From: Candidatus Obscuribacterales bacterium
Lineage (GTDB): Bacteria > Cyanobacteriota > Vampirovibrionia > Obscuribacterales > Obscuribacteraceae
Length of the DNA: 64,000 nt
NCBI GenBank assembly: GCA_020634035.1
Contig: JACKCM010000003.1
Span: forward strand, 744,001 to 808,000
Reading direction: 5' to 3'
Below, in pieces: positions 34,101 through 42,059 of this stretch. Every line of letters starts with the position of its first letter. The first letter of the stretch is position 1. The notes below the pieces were generated by a model, which saw nothing but the letters and a program-made list of their open reading frames with translations, searched no databases and was not told where the DNA came from. The position numbers and the translations under genes were made by a program.

Positions 34101-34448
34101 TCATAGGTTAACCACATTTGATTGAATCTCAATATTCAAATGTTCCTGAAGCGCGCATAAAATAGCAGAGAAGTTGTTCATCCCTGGATTTCCAGATTTT
34201 GAAAGCATTCGATGCAAGCTCTTTGCCGGTGTCCTGGTTTTTTCGGACAATCGCTCAAAACCGATGGTACTATTTACGAGGTCACGCAATGCCAACCTGG
34301 CCACTTCAACGTCACCCTTTAAGAATGAATCAACTGCTTCATCCAGCAGCGCACTAGCGAAAGCAGGATCACTATCTATTCTCTTCTGGACTGTTTCTTT
34401 GAAGTCTCGTGTTAATGCCATCGTTCCAAACAGTATATTCTTCGACAT
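34101..34448 (-). CDS. HigA-like HTH 'addiction module antidote' protein
   Basis: This 115-residue protein fits the HigA2/addiction-antidote Xre family: a helical N-terminal half with FASALLDEAVDSFLKGDVEV and ALRDLVNSTIGFERLSEKTR, then the HTH TPAKSLHRMLSKSGNPGMN where SLHRMLS-SGNP is the recognition segment. AGGG lies about seven bases before the ATG. Family members neutralise a small RelE/HigB-type toxin encoded just upstream, but I see no such gene here, so it may be solitary. A perfect palindrome at 34459-34480, directly upstream, fits autorepression. Confidence 0.78.
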   Translation of the reverse strand: MSKNILFGTMALTRDFKETVQKRIDSDPAFASALLDEAVDSFLKGDVEVARLALRDLVNSTIGFERLSEKTRTPAKSLHRMLSKSGNPGMNNFSAILCALQEHLNIEIQSNVVNL

Positions 34449-34458
34449 TTATTACCCT

Positions 34459-34480
34459 ATAGTAACATATGTGTTACTAT
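34459..34480 (-). promoter_or_regulatory. Perfect palindrome upstream of the HigA-like gene, candidate operator
   Basis: ATAGTAACA-TATG-TGTTACTAT has nine-base arms without mismatch and an AT-rich centre. It lies 11 bases upstream of the start codon on the minus strand, where a repressor would occlude transcription. This is the spacing expected of an Xre-type self-operator. Confidence 0.6.
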
Positions 34481-34605
34481 CTATCAAACAGCTATTAGAA
34501 ACCCATTCAAAGAAGTCAGTTGGAACCCAAAGACTACCGGAAGCGAAAGCAACCTATCGCGTCACTAGGAGAATATGAAAGGATTGGCTCTGAAAACCAC
34601 GTAAT

Positions 34606-35205
34606 TCACTCTCTAGTAGCAAGGTACACCAGGTACCAGGAGCCTGTATTAATAGTTTCAGTATCAAGCTTTTCAGGACCATCCAGCCGCTTCCAGTTGG
34701 TATATCCGCCAGGATTGCCATCAACAGTATAAAAAATCTCCTTCAGGCCATAGAAAGTCTCTCCAACTACAAATTCTGTGCGGTTTACGCCTCGGTTGAT
34801 TGCGACAGAAACACCGCTTCTCTCCAATAGAGCCCGATACTTTCTATAACGCTTCTCGCTCAATGCAATCATTTTTAAAACTTCAGGCAAATCAAAAGCC
34901 CCCGAAGCTGTTGTAGAGACCCATTTTTCTCCACTCAAACGAAATGTTCCAATAGTGTCACGACCTATACTATGAAGCTTATCTTCGATGAGCATCTGCC
35001 TCAATTCAGCGAATGCCTCCCGATTCTTATAGAAGGTCGATTCCACCTGGCTATCGAAAGGCAAAACAATATACGACACAATTGACTTGGCGAGGGGATG
35101 ATTCACTATGGGCAGTACCAAACCAGCCGATAGCCCCAGAACAATGAAGACAACCACCAATAAGACAGAGGTCCTTTTACCAAGTTGATCTAGCGCTCTA
35201 ATCAC
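34606..35205 (-). CDS. Membrane-anchored protein of unknown function
   Basis: The 199-residue protein has a basic N-terminus and one hydrophobic segment (about 13-34, RTSVLLVVVFIVLGLSAGLV). The rest is soluble, with strands such as GDTIGT-like FRLSGEKWVSTT and FVVGETFYGLKEIFYTVDG, suggesting a small beta domain on the far side of the membrane. No family recognised. It starts within the 3' end of the gene at 35202 (4-base overlap), so the two are coupled. Confidence 0.6.
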   Translation of the reverse strand: MIRALDQLGKRTSVLLVVVFIVLGLSAGLVLPIVNHPLAKSIVSYIVLPFDSQVESTFYKNREAFAELRQMLIEDKLHSIGRDTIGTFRLSGEKWVSTTASGAFDLPEVLKMIALSEKRYRKYRALLERSGVSVAINRGVNRTEFVVGETFYGLKEIFYTVDGNPGGYTNWKRLDGPEKLDTETINTGSWYLVYLATRE

Positions 35206-35729
35206 AAGGTCTGAATACGACTCTTCATACTTTCACTCAAGGCGATAACCTCTTCTGGCAGATCGTCGCATTTGAAGTCATAGTAACGCTCTAGTTGACC
35301 ATCATATGCGCAGTAACCAGCATAGCTATTGAGCAATCGACAAACCTCCCACATAAGAGAATAGACCCTCCGGCACTCTTCTCCTTCATACCAGAAAGGC
35401 ACGGACACTGAAATCGACTTGCCACAAAAAAAAGAAATTTGAATTCCTGTTGGGTGAGTCAACTCCACACTCATATCCGTTTCAACAGCCTCAAACTCAC
35501 TGTTGAACTCGAGTAATCGATTAACTAGACCTTGAATCGAGGCCAGCTCATCCTCAGATATAGTGAAGTTTTTACTAGCCGTCATGATAGCCGCCATATC
35601 AAAACTCAACTCGCCATCAGAGCCACCGGTCAATTGCTGAAGCAATTTCTCTTCTTCACTCTCAGGACTGTAGCACTCCTCAAGAGACTTTCCTTGTTCT
35701 GGTATGAATAGTTGAAATTCGTAGCTCAC
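35202..35729 (-). CDS. Acidic soluble protein of unknown function
   Basis: The 175-residue protein lacks a signal peptide or membrane helices. It begins YEFQLFIPEQGKSLEECYS and ends with a helix EEVIALSESMKSR. It is acidic, with a strand-rich middle (THPTGIQISFFCGKSISVSV). Small acidic soluble proteins of this sort are sometimes immunity proteins, but nothing else supports that, and I recognise no domain. It is coupled to the membrane-anchored gene downstream by a 4-base overlap. Confidence 0.6.
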   Translation of the reverse strand: MSYEFQLFIPEQGKSLEECYSPESEEEKLLQQLTGGSDGELSFDMAAIMTASKNFTISEDELASIQGLVNRLLEFNSEFEAVETDMSVELTHPTGIQISFFCGKSISVSVPFWYEGEECRRVYSLMWEVCRLLNSYAGYCAYDGQLERYYDFKCDDLPEEVIALSESMKSRIQTL

Positions 35730-35749
35730 TGATCTAGTTCCTCAAAATA

Positions 35750-37771
35750 TCAGTTAGTAAAGCGGATCACGTTCTTTTCGTTATCAATTACATGCTTTCG
35801 GTGCCCGAAGAAGTCTTGACCAAGTATGGACTTTTCTCCCCATGTAGGCTGAAACAATGCAGGCATTTTGCGTTTTTTAATTGGTCCCAGTTCTATCGAC
35901 TCAAGTTCGACAGCGTAGATCTCCGTATCGGTACCACGATAGGTTCCTTTGCCTTTTACGGATGAATAAGGAAGACGCAATCGAAGGTTGTCCATTCCGC
36001 TAATCAGTGTATTCGGAGCACCAGTATCAAGCCACATCTCAAGCCCAACTCCGTTGACCTTGGTAATGACTACGATATGGTTATCGATATAGCGAAAAGG
36101 AATCTCGAAAGAGTCAGCGTGAACGTACTTCTTCGAATCCTCTTCCTTCTTAGAGAAGGTAATATACTGAGTGTTCTTATCGATAGCAAAGTTCAGGTCT
36201 CTCAAAAATGGCTGCCCCAGCAGCAGAACATCCATCTTCTCGGCGACCTTCACTTTCTCTCTTTGCCTGATATCACCAACGGTGATATCCAGTTCCATAT
36301 CCCAGGCTTTCTGCGCCCCCGTCACTCCACCGATTCTGGAAGTTGGCGGACCAGGAGGTGTTTCAATACCCAGATGCTGCAGCTTGTTCTTGCCTACAAT
36401 AGTTTCAAATGCACCAGTATCAAGCAGCCAGTATACATCCTTGCCTTCTATGGTACCGCGCAGAAACAAGTTGTCTCCAACAGCTCTTTGATAGTGTTGT
36501 TTGCTCTCCTTCGGAATAAACTCGGTGAATGGTGCTTTTGCCTTGGATGGAGCTTTCGAAGTCGCACTGTGGTCTGAGGCATGAGCCACCGTCGTGGCTT
36601 TGCGCTGAATTTGATGCGGCTTCGGCTCTGGCGGCTTCTCGATTTTCTTCGCCGCTATCAATTCTTCTGGCTTCTGACCACCCTGGTGCACCGATCCTAA
36701 CTTACTTTTTATATAAGCGGTACTCTTCGGAAACGCTCTCAAAACAGACTCGTATTTGCTACCATCGTACAGGTTGCAGAATACGGCGCAAAATACATCT
36801 CCGGTGCCCTTGTAACCCGGTTGAAGAAAGTATCTGTATCTTGTCTTGTTAGCGAAGGACATCTCAATCTCATCGCTGTCATAAAGACGCTTAAATTCAT
36901 CACGCTGGGTCAGCGGTCCCAGACAATCGTTGTAAGCATGACCAAGAACATAGATAAGATTAGATCTCAATTTTGCCGGACTTCGTCTTGGCTTAAGTCT
37001 CTCAGTTTCAAGATCGATATCGCATTCCCACAGATAGACGGCTCGATCATAGGTCCGGCCAGCCTCTTGTGACAAAGTTATTCTCTCTTCACCCGGTTTG
37101 GCACCATATATAGCTTCCGGCCATTTGTCGATGATATTCGGACCGATATTAATGGTGGTACCACCAGCATCCAGAATCTTGAACACATGGCGGGGCAAAC
37201 TGAGCAGGGTTTGCTTGACTATGGTGACTGTATGCGGGTTGACAGGAGCATGCCCCTTGGCCGGTGGTATCAAATAGATTCTATTCAAAAGTCCATTAGC
37301 CTGACTGGAAGAAAGGCTGCCACCGGTTACGCCACTAGCTGAAGACGAACCTGATGAACTTGTAGTACTGGGCGAATTAGCAACCTTCCTGCGCCATTGA
37401 CCGTTAGGATCGATTCGCTCCAGACATTTTCTGGCAAGGTTAGCCGCCGGTAGCCCCTTAAATATCGTCTCCACATCTCTGTATCGTCGCACCGCATCAG
37501 CAGTTTTACCCGAAGCGGCATAAGAGTGCGCCATATAAATGTAGACATCGGCAGAGCCGTTACCACTGGCTAAGGACTGTTCAAAAGCCTTGGCGGCAGC
37601 CGTATAATTGCGCGCCTTGTACATCTTGAGACCCTGAGCGAATTCGCTCTCTCCACCGGCGATGGCAGATTGCATGGGTACTTTATTCGATACTATCGGC
37701 GCAAGATTTACAGACAGAACCAGTGAAAGCGCCACCAGGGTTCTATCAAAACGACAAAAGATTCTATTCAC
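35750..37771 (-). CDS. Exported TPR protein with tandem retropepsin-like aspartic protease domains
   Basis: This 673-residue protein has a signal peptide (about 1-38), a TPR-like region (about 42-120), a Ser/Gly linker, a middle domain (about 160-360), a Lys/Pro linker, and two retropepsin-like domains. Each has a DTGA motif (D451 and D582) and the hydrophobic-hydrophobic-Gly motif (LLLGQ near 518, ILGQ near 650), so each is a full half-site, and together they could form an intramolecular pepsin-like active site. The middle domain ends YESVLRAFPKSTAYIKSKL and has LGHAYND; it resembles the anthrax lethal-factor-like (ATLF) fold with its metal ligands degraded. A periplasmic protease is likely. 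Confidence 0.8.
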   Translation of the reverse strand: MNRIFCRFDRTLVALSLVLSVNLAPIVSNKVPMQSAIAGGESEFAQGLKMYKARNYTAAAKAFEQSLASGNGSADVYIYMAHSYAASGKTADAVRRYRDVETIFKGLPAANLARKCLERIDPNGQWRRKVANSPSTTSSSGSSSASGVTGGSLSSSQANGLLNRIYLIPPAKGHAPVNPHTVTIVKQTLLSLPRHVFKILDAGGTTINIGPNIIDKWPEAIYGAKPGEERITLSQEAGRTYDRAVYLWECDIDLETERLKPRRSPAKLRSNLIYVLGHAYNDCLGPLTQRDEFKRLYDSDEIEMSFANKTRYRYFLQPGYKGTGDVFCAVFCNLYDGSKYESVLRAFPKSTAYIKSKLGSVHQGGQKPEELIAAKKIEKPPEPKPHQIQRKATTVAHASDHSATSKAPSKAKAPFTEFIPKESKQHYQRAVGDNLFLRGTIEGKDVYWLLDTGAFETIVGKNKLQHLGIETPPGPPTSRIGGVTGAQKAWDMELDITVGDIRQREKVKVAEKMDVLLLGQPFLRDLNFAIDKNTQYITFSKKEEDSKKYVHADSFEIPFRYIDNHIVVITKVNGVGLEMWLDTGAPNTLISGMDNLRLRLPYSSVKGKGTYRGTDTEIYAVELESIELGPIKKRKMPALFQPTWGEKSILGQDFFGHRKHVIDNEKNVIRFTN

Positions 37772-37856
37772 AGCTTCGGTCTCTACTAAATCCGGTTATC
37801 CAATATCTAGTCAGTATAACCCGGATTAGATCCAGACAAAGGACTAGTCCCTTGAT

Positions 37857-38471
37857 TCAATCGTTATAGCTGCGTTCCCAGTAATCGCCTTTGGTCGCAT
37901 CAGGTCGCAAGCGCGCCGGCACTGCCCCGCGCACCGCATCGCAATCGTCGACTTCCAGATGCAGCTTGGCTTGCACATAGCCGTTCTTGTTCTTATTCTC
38001 TTCTTCGAAGACCATGGCGAGCACCCCGCTGTTGTCAGCGCCCTGGGTCAGCTTCATGGCATCGATTCGCTCGAAAGGAATCTCGCGACGGCTCTCGAAC
38101 TCTTCCAATTCCTCTTCGCTTTTGAAGCGATGCAGATCTCGTTCATACTCGAAGATCAAAAAGCGCAGATTAGTAAGCGCCACAATCCGCCTGGTAGAAC
38201 GCTTATAAAAGATAAGACTCCACAGAAGAAACGCCATCACCATCGTAAGCGTCCCCCCGGCAAGGATCATAAAACGCTCCTCCGGTCCCCAGGGAAGCTG
38301 TCCTTTAGGCAACATCCCGGCACCGACTCCGAGAGCGACCACGAAAAAGATTCCGACGCCTATCTTCTTCCACTGAATCTCAGGCTTGCCCACTCTGGAC
38401 ACATAGGTCAGCTCCTCGCCATCGAGAATCTGGCTATAAACGAACTGCTCCAGGTTTTCTTTTGTAATCAT
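37857..38471 (-). CDS. Two-helix membrane protein with bacterial PH-like tail
   Basis: The 204-residue protein has two membrane segments (about 37-55 and 68-92, VGIFFVVALGVGAG and MILAGGTLTMVMAFLLWSL). The C-terminal ~110 residues contain RRIVALTNLRFLIFEYER and a later strand-rich stretch, like a bPH domain. A helix with EEELEEFESRREIPF sits between. It overlaps the 38468 gene by 4 bases and is its downstream partner in one operon. No enzyme motif is seen; a membrane-associated scaffold is a reasonable guess. Confidence 0.65.
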   Translation of the reverse strand: MITKENLEQFVYSQILDGEELTYVSRVGKPEIQWKKIGVGIFFVVALGVGAGMLPKGQLPWGPEERFMILAGGTLTMVMAFLLWSLIFYKRSTRRIVALTNLRFLIFEYERDLHRFKSEEELEEFESRREIPFERIDAMKLTQGADNSGVLAMVFEEENKNKNGYVQAKLHLEVDDCDAVRGAVPARLRPDATKGDYWERSYND

Positions 38472-38980
38472 TGTCTGCTGCGCTTGTCCTCCAGGCGCTG
38501 TGCCATGGTCCGACCATCACTAATTCTTGTCACTCCTGAGCCAGGGATATAGCTGAGGACGATGAGCAAAGCTATTATGCCAACCACCAGCCCCACTCCA
38601 ATCTGAAATATCAGCGGCATTCCGGGTTTGATATAGACAAAGTAAGTCATCACTGTCAGCATCAGGACGAGCGTGAGGAAGCCGAAAAACCCGCTCAAGA
38701 ATCTGACACCGCGAAAGAACGAGACGGTAAACAATACAGAAAGTCCTGAGCACATAAATGCCCCGCCCACGACGGCGATTATCCACATCGGGGCATGCAC
38801 TGTCGCCCTGTCGACCGGGATGACTCCAAATCCAATAAGCATTACGGCTAGCCCGGCACCGGCGGCGAAAACCGCCACCACCGGAGCGGTCTTTTCCTGG
38901 CGAGCCTGTTCGGCGACCAGATCGTCTTTGCTCGGCCACTTTGCCGGCATTTTGGCATGTTCATGTCTACTGGGCTTCAT
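38468..38980 (-). CDS. Four-helix membrane protein of unknown function
   Basis: This 170-residue protein has a hydrophilic N-terminus of about 35 residues (KPSRHEHAKMPAKWPSKDD) and then four membrane segments up to residue 148, such as VAVFAAGAGLAVMLIGFGV and PLIFQIGVGLVVGIIALLIV, with a short basic tail. No family recognised. It is translationally coupled (ATGA-type 4-base overlap) to the PH-like protein gene, so both probably act together at the membrane. Confidence 0.65.
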   Translation of the reverse strand: MKPSRHEHAKMPAKWPSKDDLVAEQARQEKTAPVVAVFAAGAGLAVMLIGFGVIPVDRATVHAPMWIIAVVGGAFMCSGLSVLFTVSFFRGVRFLSGFFGFLTLVLMLTVMTYFVYIKPGMPLIFQIGVGLVVGIIALLIVLSYIPGSGVTRISDGRTMAQRLEDKRSRQ

Positions 38981-39115
38981 AACTCACTTATGCCCCGGTC
39001 TGACCCGCAGACACCGCCAGGAATAGTCATGAACAACAGAAAGCAATCTCACAGCGCGGAGCCGCCTCGGAGCTACTACATCAATTGTCCGTTTACTAGA
39101 TGCGGCGGAGCGCTT

Positions 39116-39823
39116 TTAAAAAGTAAATACCCTGTCACCGCCCCTTTGCGCAGCGCATTCCAGCGCCTCTATCGCATGGGCAATCAGCACCTCATAGTTG
39201 TCGCCGTCTTTTGGAAAGGTGGCGATGCCAAAGCTGCCGGTGATAGAAAAATTCTGCCAGTTATGGGCAAAGACCTGGCTTGCCACCCGCTCTCTAATTC
39301 GCTCAGCCACCAGGGCAGCTCTTGCCGTATTGGTCTGGGGCAATATCAGAGCGACCTGCCAGGGTGCGTACCTTGCAGAGACATCCACCTCGCGGATAGA
39401 GCTGCGTACTACCCTCGAGACCACTTTCAGCACTGCGTCCTGGGTCATGTGACCGTAGGTCTCGCCGATGTTGCCGATGCCGTCCACGGTCATCATGGCG
39501 ATAGAGACCTGGTGCCCGTAGCGTCCGGCGCGCTGAATCTCGGCTTTCAGCTCTTTGACATAGGCTTTGTGGTTATAAAGCTCAGTGACCGGGTCTATAT
39601 GGGCGAGCAGCTCGATGTCTTCGCCTTTGGCGGCAACAAAGCCAGAATGCGCCACGACCTGGGTGCTCGCCTTTTCATACTCTTTGACCCGCTCGAGAAT
39701 ATCTTGGCTGCCTGCCTGGGTAGCAGCCAGAAGAGGCTTCCTCATTTTGAGGTCTTCTTTGATCTTTGCATAAGAGACTTCTTCCAGCGCAGATTCAGCC
39801 TTCTTATTTGCCTCTGTGGTCAT
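39116..39823 (-). CDS. Degenerate GGDEF-domain protein
   Basis: The 235-residue protein has a helical N-terminus (about 1-70) followed by a GGDEF-type domain: DPVTELYNHKAYVKELKAEI, then SIAMMTVDGIGNIGETYGH and the strand SITGSFGIATFPKDG, which correspond to canonical DGC elements. At the catalytic GGDEF position the sequence reads SARYAPWQVALILP, so the metal- and substrate-binding residues are gone. It cannot be an active cyclase by known rules. It may act as a GTP or c-di-GMP sensor or as a protein-binding domain. It stands apart, 136 bases from the membrane-protein operon. Confidence 0.85.
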   Translation of the reverse strand: MTTEANKKAESALEEVSYAKIKEDLKMRKPLLAATQAGSQDILERVKEYEKASTQVVAHSGFVAAKGEDIELLAHIDPVTELYNHKAYVKELKAEIQRAGRYGHQVSIAMMTVDGIGNIGETYGHMTQDAVLKVVSRVVRSSIREVDVSARYAPWQVALILPQTNTARAALVAERIRERVASQVFAHNWQNFSITGSFGIATFPKDGDNYEVLIAHAIEALECAAQRGGDRVFTF

Positions 39824-39896
39824 TGGACGAGCCTTTCTTCCTGAGGTTACCGGATAATTCGAGATCGGGGCGATTCAGTCGTCTCTAGATAGCTAG

Positions 39897-40136
39897 CTAT
39901 CGAGCGAGCGAACCACCTTCCAGTTTACCAGTGTGCACCACCGGATGGCACATCCTTGACATGCACGACATAGGCCCCTTGCCGCTCACCACGGGCAGGA
40001 CCACCATCTGCAAGACGAACCAGGTGAAGAGCGCGCCGTACATAAGAGACGCATCTAGCTTCTCTTCGGTCTCTTTACTACTGTCGCTACTTCTTTTTGA
40101 CGAGCAGTCGTTTAATGGGCTTTTTCTGTTTGACAT
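39897..40136 (-). CDS. Small single-pass membrane protein (doubtful)
   Basis: The ATG at 40136 gives 79 residues with one hydrophobic segment (SLMYGALFTWFVLQMVVLPV) after a Ser/Lys-rich N-terminus. It overlaps the ferredoxin-like gene by 50 bases in another frame. An alternative start at 40043 leaves 48 residues and no overlap. The opposite-strand reading shows no better gene. The composition and membrane segment argue for a small protein, but the overlap weakens it. Confidence 0.35.
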   Translation of the reverse strand: MSNRKSPLNDCSSKRSSDSSKETEEKLDASLMYGALFTWFVLQMVVLPVVSGKGPMSCMSRMCHPVVHTGKLEGGSLAR

Positions 40137-40461
40137 GGCGTAAAAGAATATCTGAGCAATCGCTTTTACTAACTCCACCATAGCTCAAACCGTCCGGTTT
40201 GACCTTCACTATCGGGGCATGTTTGCAAAGACCGAAACAGTCTGATTTCTTCAGCTCGAAGTGAGCGCCGAGGTCATTTTCGGCGATCAGTATTTTCAAA
40301 CGCTCAAAAAGCTTGGGACCGTTGCGTTTACGGCAACTCTTCCCCTTGGTGCAGACAAGCAGTTTACTGGGACAGCTCAATTTCGGGCTCGCTAATTTCA
40401 AAGAAGATGGAGCATTAATTCTACTGGAGGGCTGCCAGGGTTTCAAAGGGTTAGCGAACAT
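40087..40461 (-). CDS. Thioredoxin-like 2Fe-2S ferredoxin
   Basis: The 124-residue protein carries a Cys pattern of the thioredoxin-like [2Fe-2S] ferredoxin family: VCTKGKSCRKRNG near the start of the domain, then DCFGLCKHAPIVKVKPDGLS. The remainder fits a short alpha/beta fold with a Lys-rich C-terminus (KQKKPIKRLLVKKK). Such proteins shuttle electrons or serve as NuoE-like accessory subunits. The first 30 residues are a basic, Ser-rich extension. No redox partner gene is adjacent. It stands in a cluster of small genes opposite the amidinotransferase-like gene. Confidence 0.78.
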   Translation of the reverse strand: MFANPLKPWQPSSRINAPSSLKLASPKLSCPSKLLVCTKGKSCRKRNGPKLFERLKILIAENDLGAHFELKKSDCFGLCKHAPIVKVKPDGLSYGGVSKSDCSDILLRHVKQKKPIKRLLVKKK

Positions 40462-40561
40462 ATATATCTAAAAGATTTCACACCCTCTAGCAGAGCTGTT
40501 TATACTGTTAGCTCAGAATCCCGATTCGACTCCCCAGAAGCCCCAAATATCGCTATTGATC

Positions 40562-41527
40562 ATGACCACAGTCAAAGACCCAGGCAAAAGACTGATCCCC
40601 GACAGAAAAGATTTGCTCGAGCGAAATTTCTCCCTCGATCTTGTCGCCGCAAGACCGATGCCCGACGCCGTATTAATGTGCCCGCCCGAATATTTCGATG
40701 TTGTCGACATCAAAAATGTGTTCATGAAAGACGGGCTTTCGAAAGTCGACCGCGACCTTGCCGCTCGGCAATGGCAGAGCCTTAAAGAAGCCCTCGAAAA
40801 TAACGGGGTGCCGGTCAAGACCCTGCCTGCCGCCGCCGGTCTCGAAGACATGGTCTTTGCGGCTAATCAAGCCTTAGTCGGCATTTCACGGGAAGGCGAG
40901 CCTTATATAGTCCCTGGCATCATGCGCCATACTTCAAGGCAAAATGAGGTTCCACATTATATAGATTGGTTCCGCTCAAAAGGCTACAGGGTACTGAGCC
41001 TTCCCGATGATTTGACCAGCAACAGCAAAGACAAAATCTACTTCGAGGGCCATGGTGACGCCATCTGGCATCCGGAGAAACTGTTGCTCTGGGGCGGCTA
41101 TGGACACCGCACCACATATAGTGCATACAACCATCTGATAGACATCATCGAGGTGCCGATTCTTCTACTTGAGCTTACCGACAGCACTTTCTATCACCTG
41201 GACACAGCCTTCTGCCCCCTCGATCATCAAACTGTGCTTTATTATCCGGGCGCATTCAGCAAAGACGGAATTGAGCTTATAGAAACAGTCTTTGAAAGCA
41301 CCATCGCAGTGAGCCGCGAAGACGCATTCAACTTCGCCTGCAATGCCATTGTATCGGGCAACAACGTGTTTTTAGAGCGCGGCAGCGTCGCGACCTGCGA
41401 GGCTTTATTAGACTATGGCTTTAACATTGTTGAAGTAGAGACTTCAGAATTTCGCAAATCCGGCGGCAGCGTCTTTTGTATGACCCTCGACATCTACAAA
41501 GACCAAAGTTCGCCCGGAACAAAATAA
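40562..41527 (+). CDS. Arginine-deiminase-fold enzyme (DDAH/amidinotransferase-like)
   Basis: I use the ATG at 40562; a TTG two codons upstream could also serve. The 321-residue protein follows the penta-bladed guanidine-modifying fold: FEGHGDAIW (substrate acid), FYHLDTAFCPL with the catalytic His, and SGGSVFCMTLDIY with the catalytic Cys near the C-terminus. Relatives include dimethylarginine dimethylaminohydrolase, citrullinase-type arginine hydrolases and ornithine-producing arginine dihydrolases. All three sites are complete. The exact guanidine substrate cannot be told from sequence. It is followed 53 bases later by an exported thioredoxin gene. Confidence 0.85.
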   Translation: MTTVKDPGKRLIPDRKDLLERNFSLDLVAARPMPDAVLMCPPEYFDVVDIKNVFMKDGLSKVDRDLAARQWQSLKEALENNGVPVKTLPAAAGLEDMVFAANQALVGISREGEPYIVPGIMRHTSRQNEVPHYIDWFRSKGYRVLSLPDDLTSNSKDKIYFEGHGDAIWHPEKLLLWGGYGHRTTYSAYNHLIDIIEVPILLLELTDSTFYHLDTAFCPLDHQTVLYYPGAFSKDGIELIETVFESTIAVSREDAFNFACNAIVSGNNVFLERGSVATCEALLDYGFNIVEVETSEFRKSGGSVFCMTLDIYKDQSSPGTK

Positions 41528-41579
41528 ATCTCTTTCAGTCGTGTAAGATCTAGTTATCTGAATTATTAGGAGTGGATAA

Positions 41580-42011
41580 ATGAAGGCATTCTCAAAGCCC
41601 GGTGTATTGTTTCTCTCTTTAGGTCTGCTACTGGCAGCGGGCATCACCGTAGGTTTAGCCGGTGTGTCCCTGGCTAAAGATGCCGTCAAGCACGTAGAAG
41701 CCAGCGATTACGGCACCGAAGTGCTCAAGTCCAAGCAGCCGGTGTTCATAGATTTTTACGCCGAGTGGTGCCGCCCCTGCAAAATGCTGGCACCGACCGT
41801 AGAAGAGCTGTCTGGCGAATATCAGGGCAAGGTCAAATTCGTCAAAGTCGACATCGACAAAGCCCCCTCTGTTGCCCAGATGTACGGCATCACCGCCGTG
41901 CCCACGATGATCATCATCAATAAAGGCAAGAAGGTCAAAGCCATGACCGGTCTGCAATCGAAAGAGAAAATCAAAGCGTTTATCTCGAAGAACCTGCCTG
42001 ACGTCAAGTAA
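41580..42011 (+). CDS. Exported or membrane-anchored thioredoxin
   Basis: The 143-residue protein has an N-terminal hydrophobic segment (about residues 8-31, LFLSLGLLLAAGITVGLAGV) that reads as a signal or anchor, then a complete thioredoxin domain: FIDFYAEWCRPCKMLAPTV with redox Cys64 and Cys67, KVDIDKAP, and the cis-Pro in AVPTMIIINKG. The site is WCRPC rather than WCGPC, an Arg variant that may raise the redox potential. AGGAG seven bases upstream makes a strong start, and a clear terminator follows. A periplasmic disulfide-reducing role is likely. The convergent gene is an EF-hand calpain-like protease that needs a reduced Cys; that link is only positional. Confidence 0.92.
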   Translation: MKAFSKPGVLFLSLGLLLAAGITVGLAGVSLAKDAVKHVEASDYGTEVLKSKQPVFIDFYAEWCRPCKMLAPTVEELSGEYQGKVKFVKVDIDKAPSVAQMYGITAVPTMIIINKGKKVKAMTGLQSKEKIKAFISKNLPDVK

Positions 42012-42031
42012 AGCAATCGATTCGAATCAGG

Positions 42032-42059
42032 GACCCCGGATTTATGCCGGGGTCTTTTT
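42032..42059 (+). terminator. Intrinsic terminator after the thioredoxin gene
   Basis: GACCCCGG-ATTTATG-CCGGGGTC is a perfect 8-bp GC-rich stem followed by TTTTT. It ends the thioredoxin transcript. Most of it overlaps the last codons of the convergent calpain gene, whose stop is at 42042-42044. Confidence 0.9.

Noticed and set aside
38957..39844. 295-codon open frame opposite the GGDEF-like gene
   Set aside because: The opposite frame has recognisable GGDEF-domain elements; this one has no domain, start signal or neighbour link.
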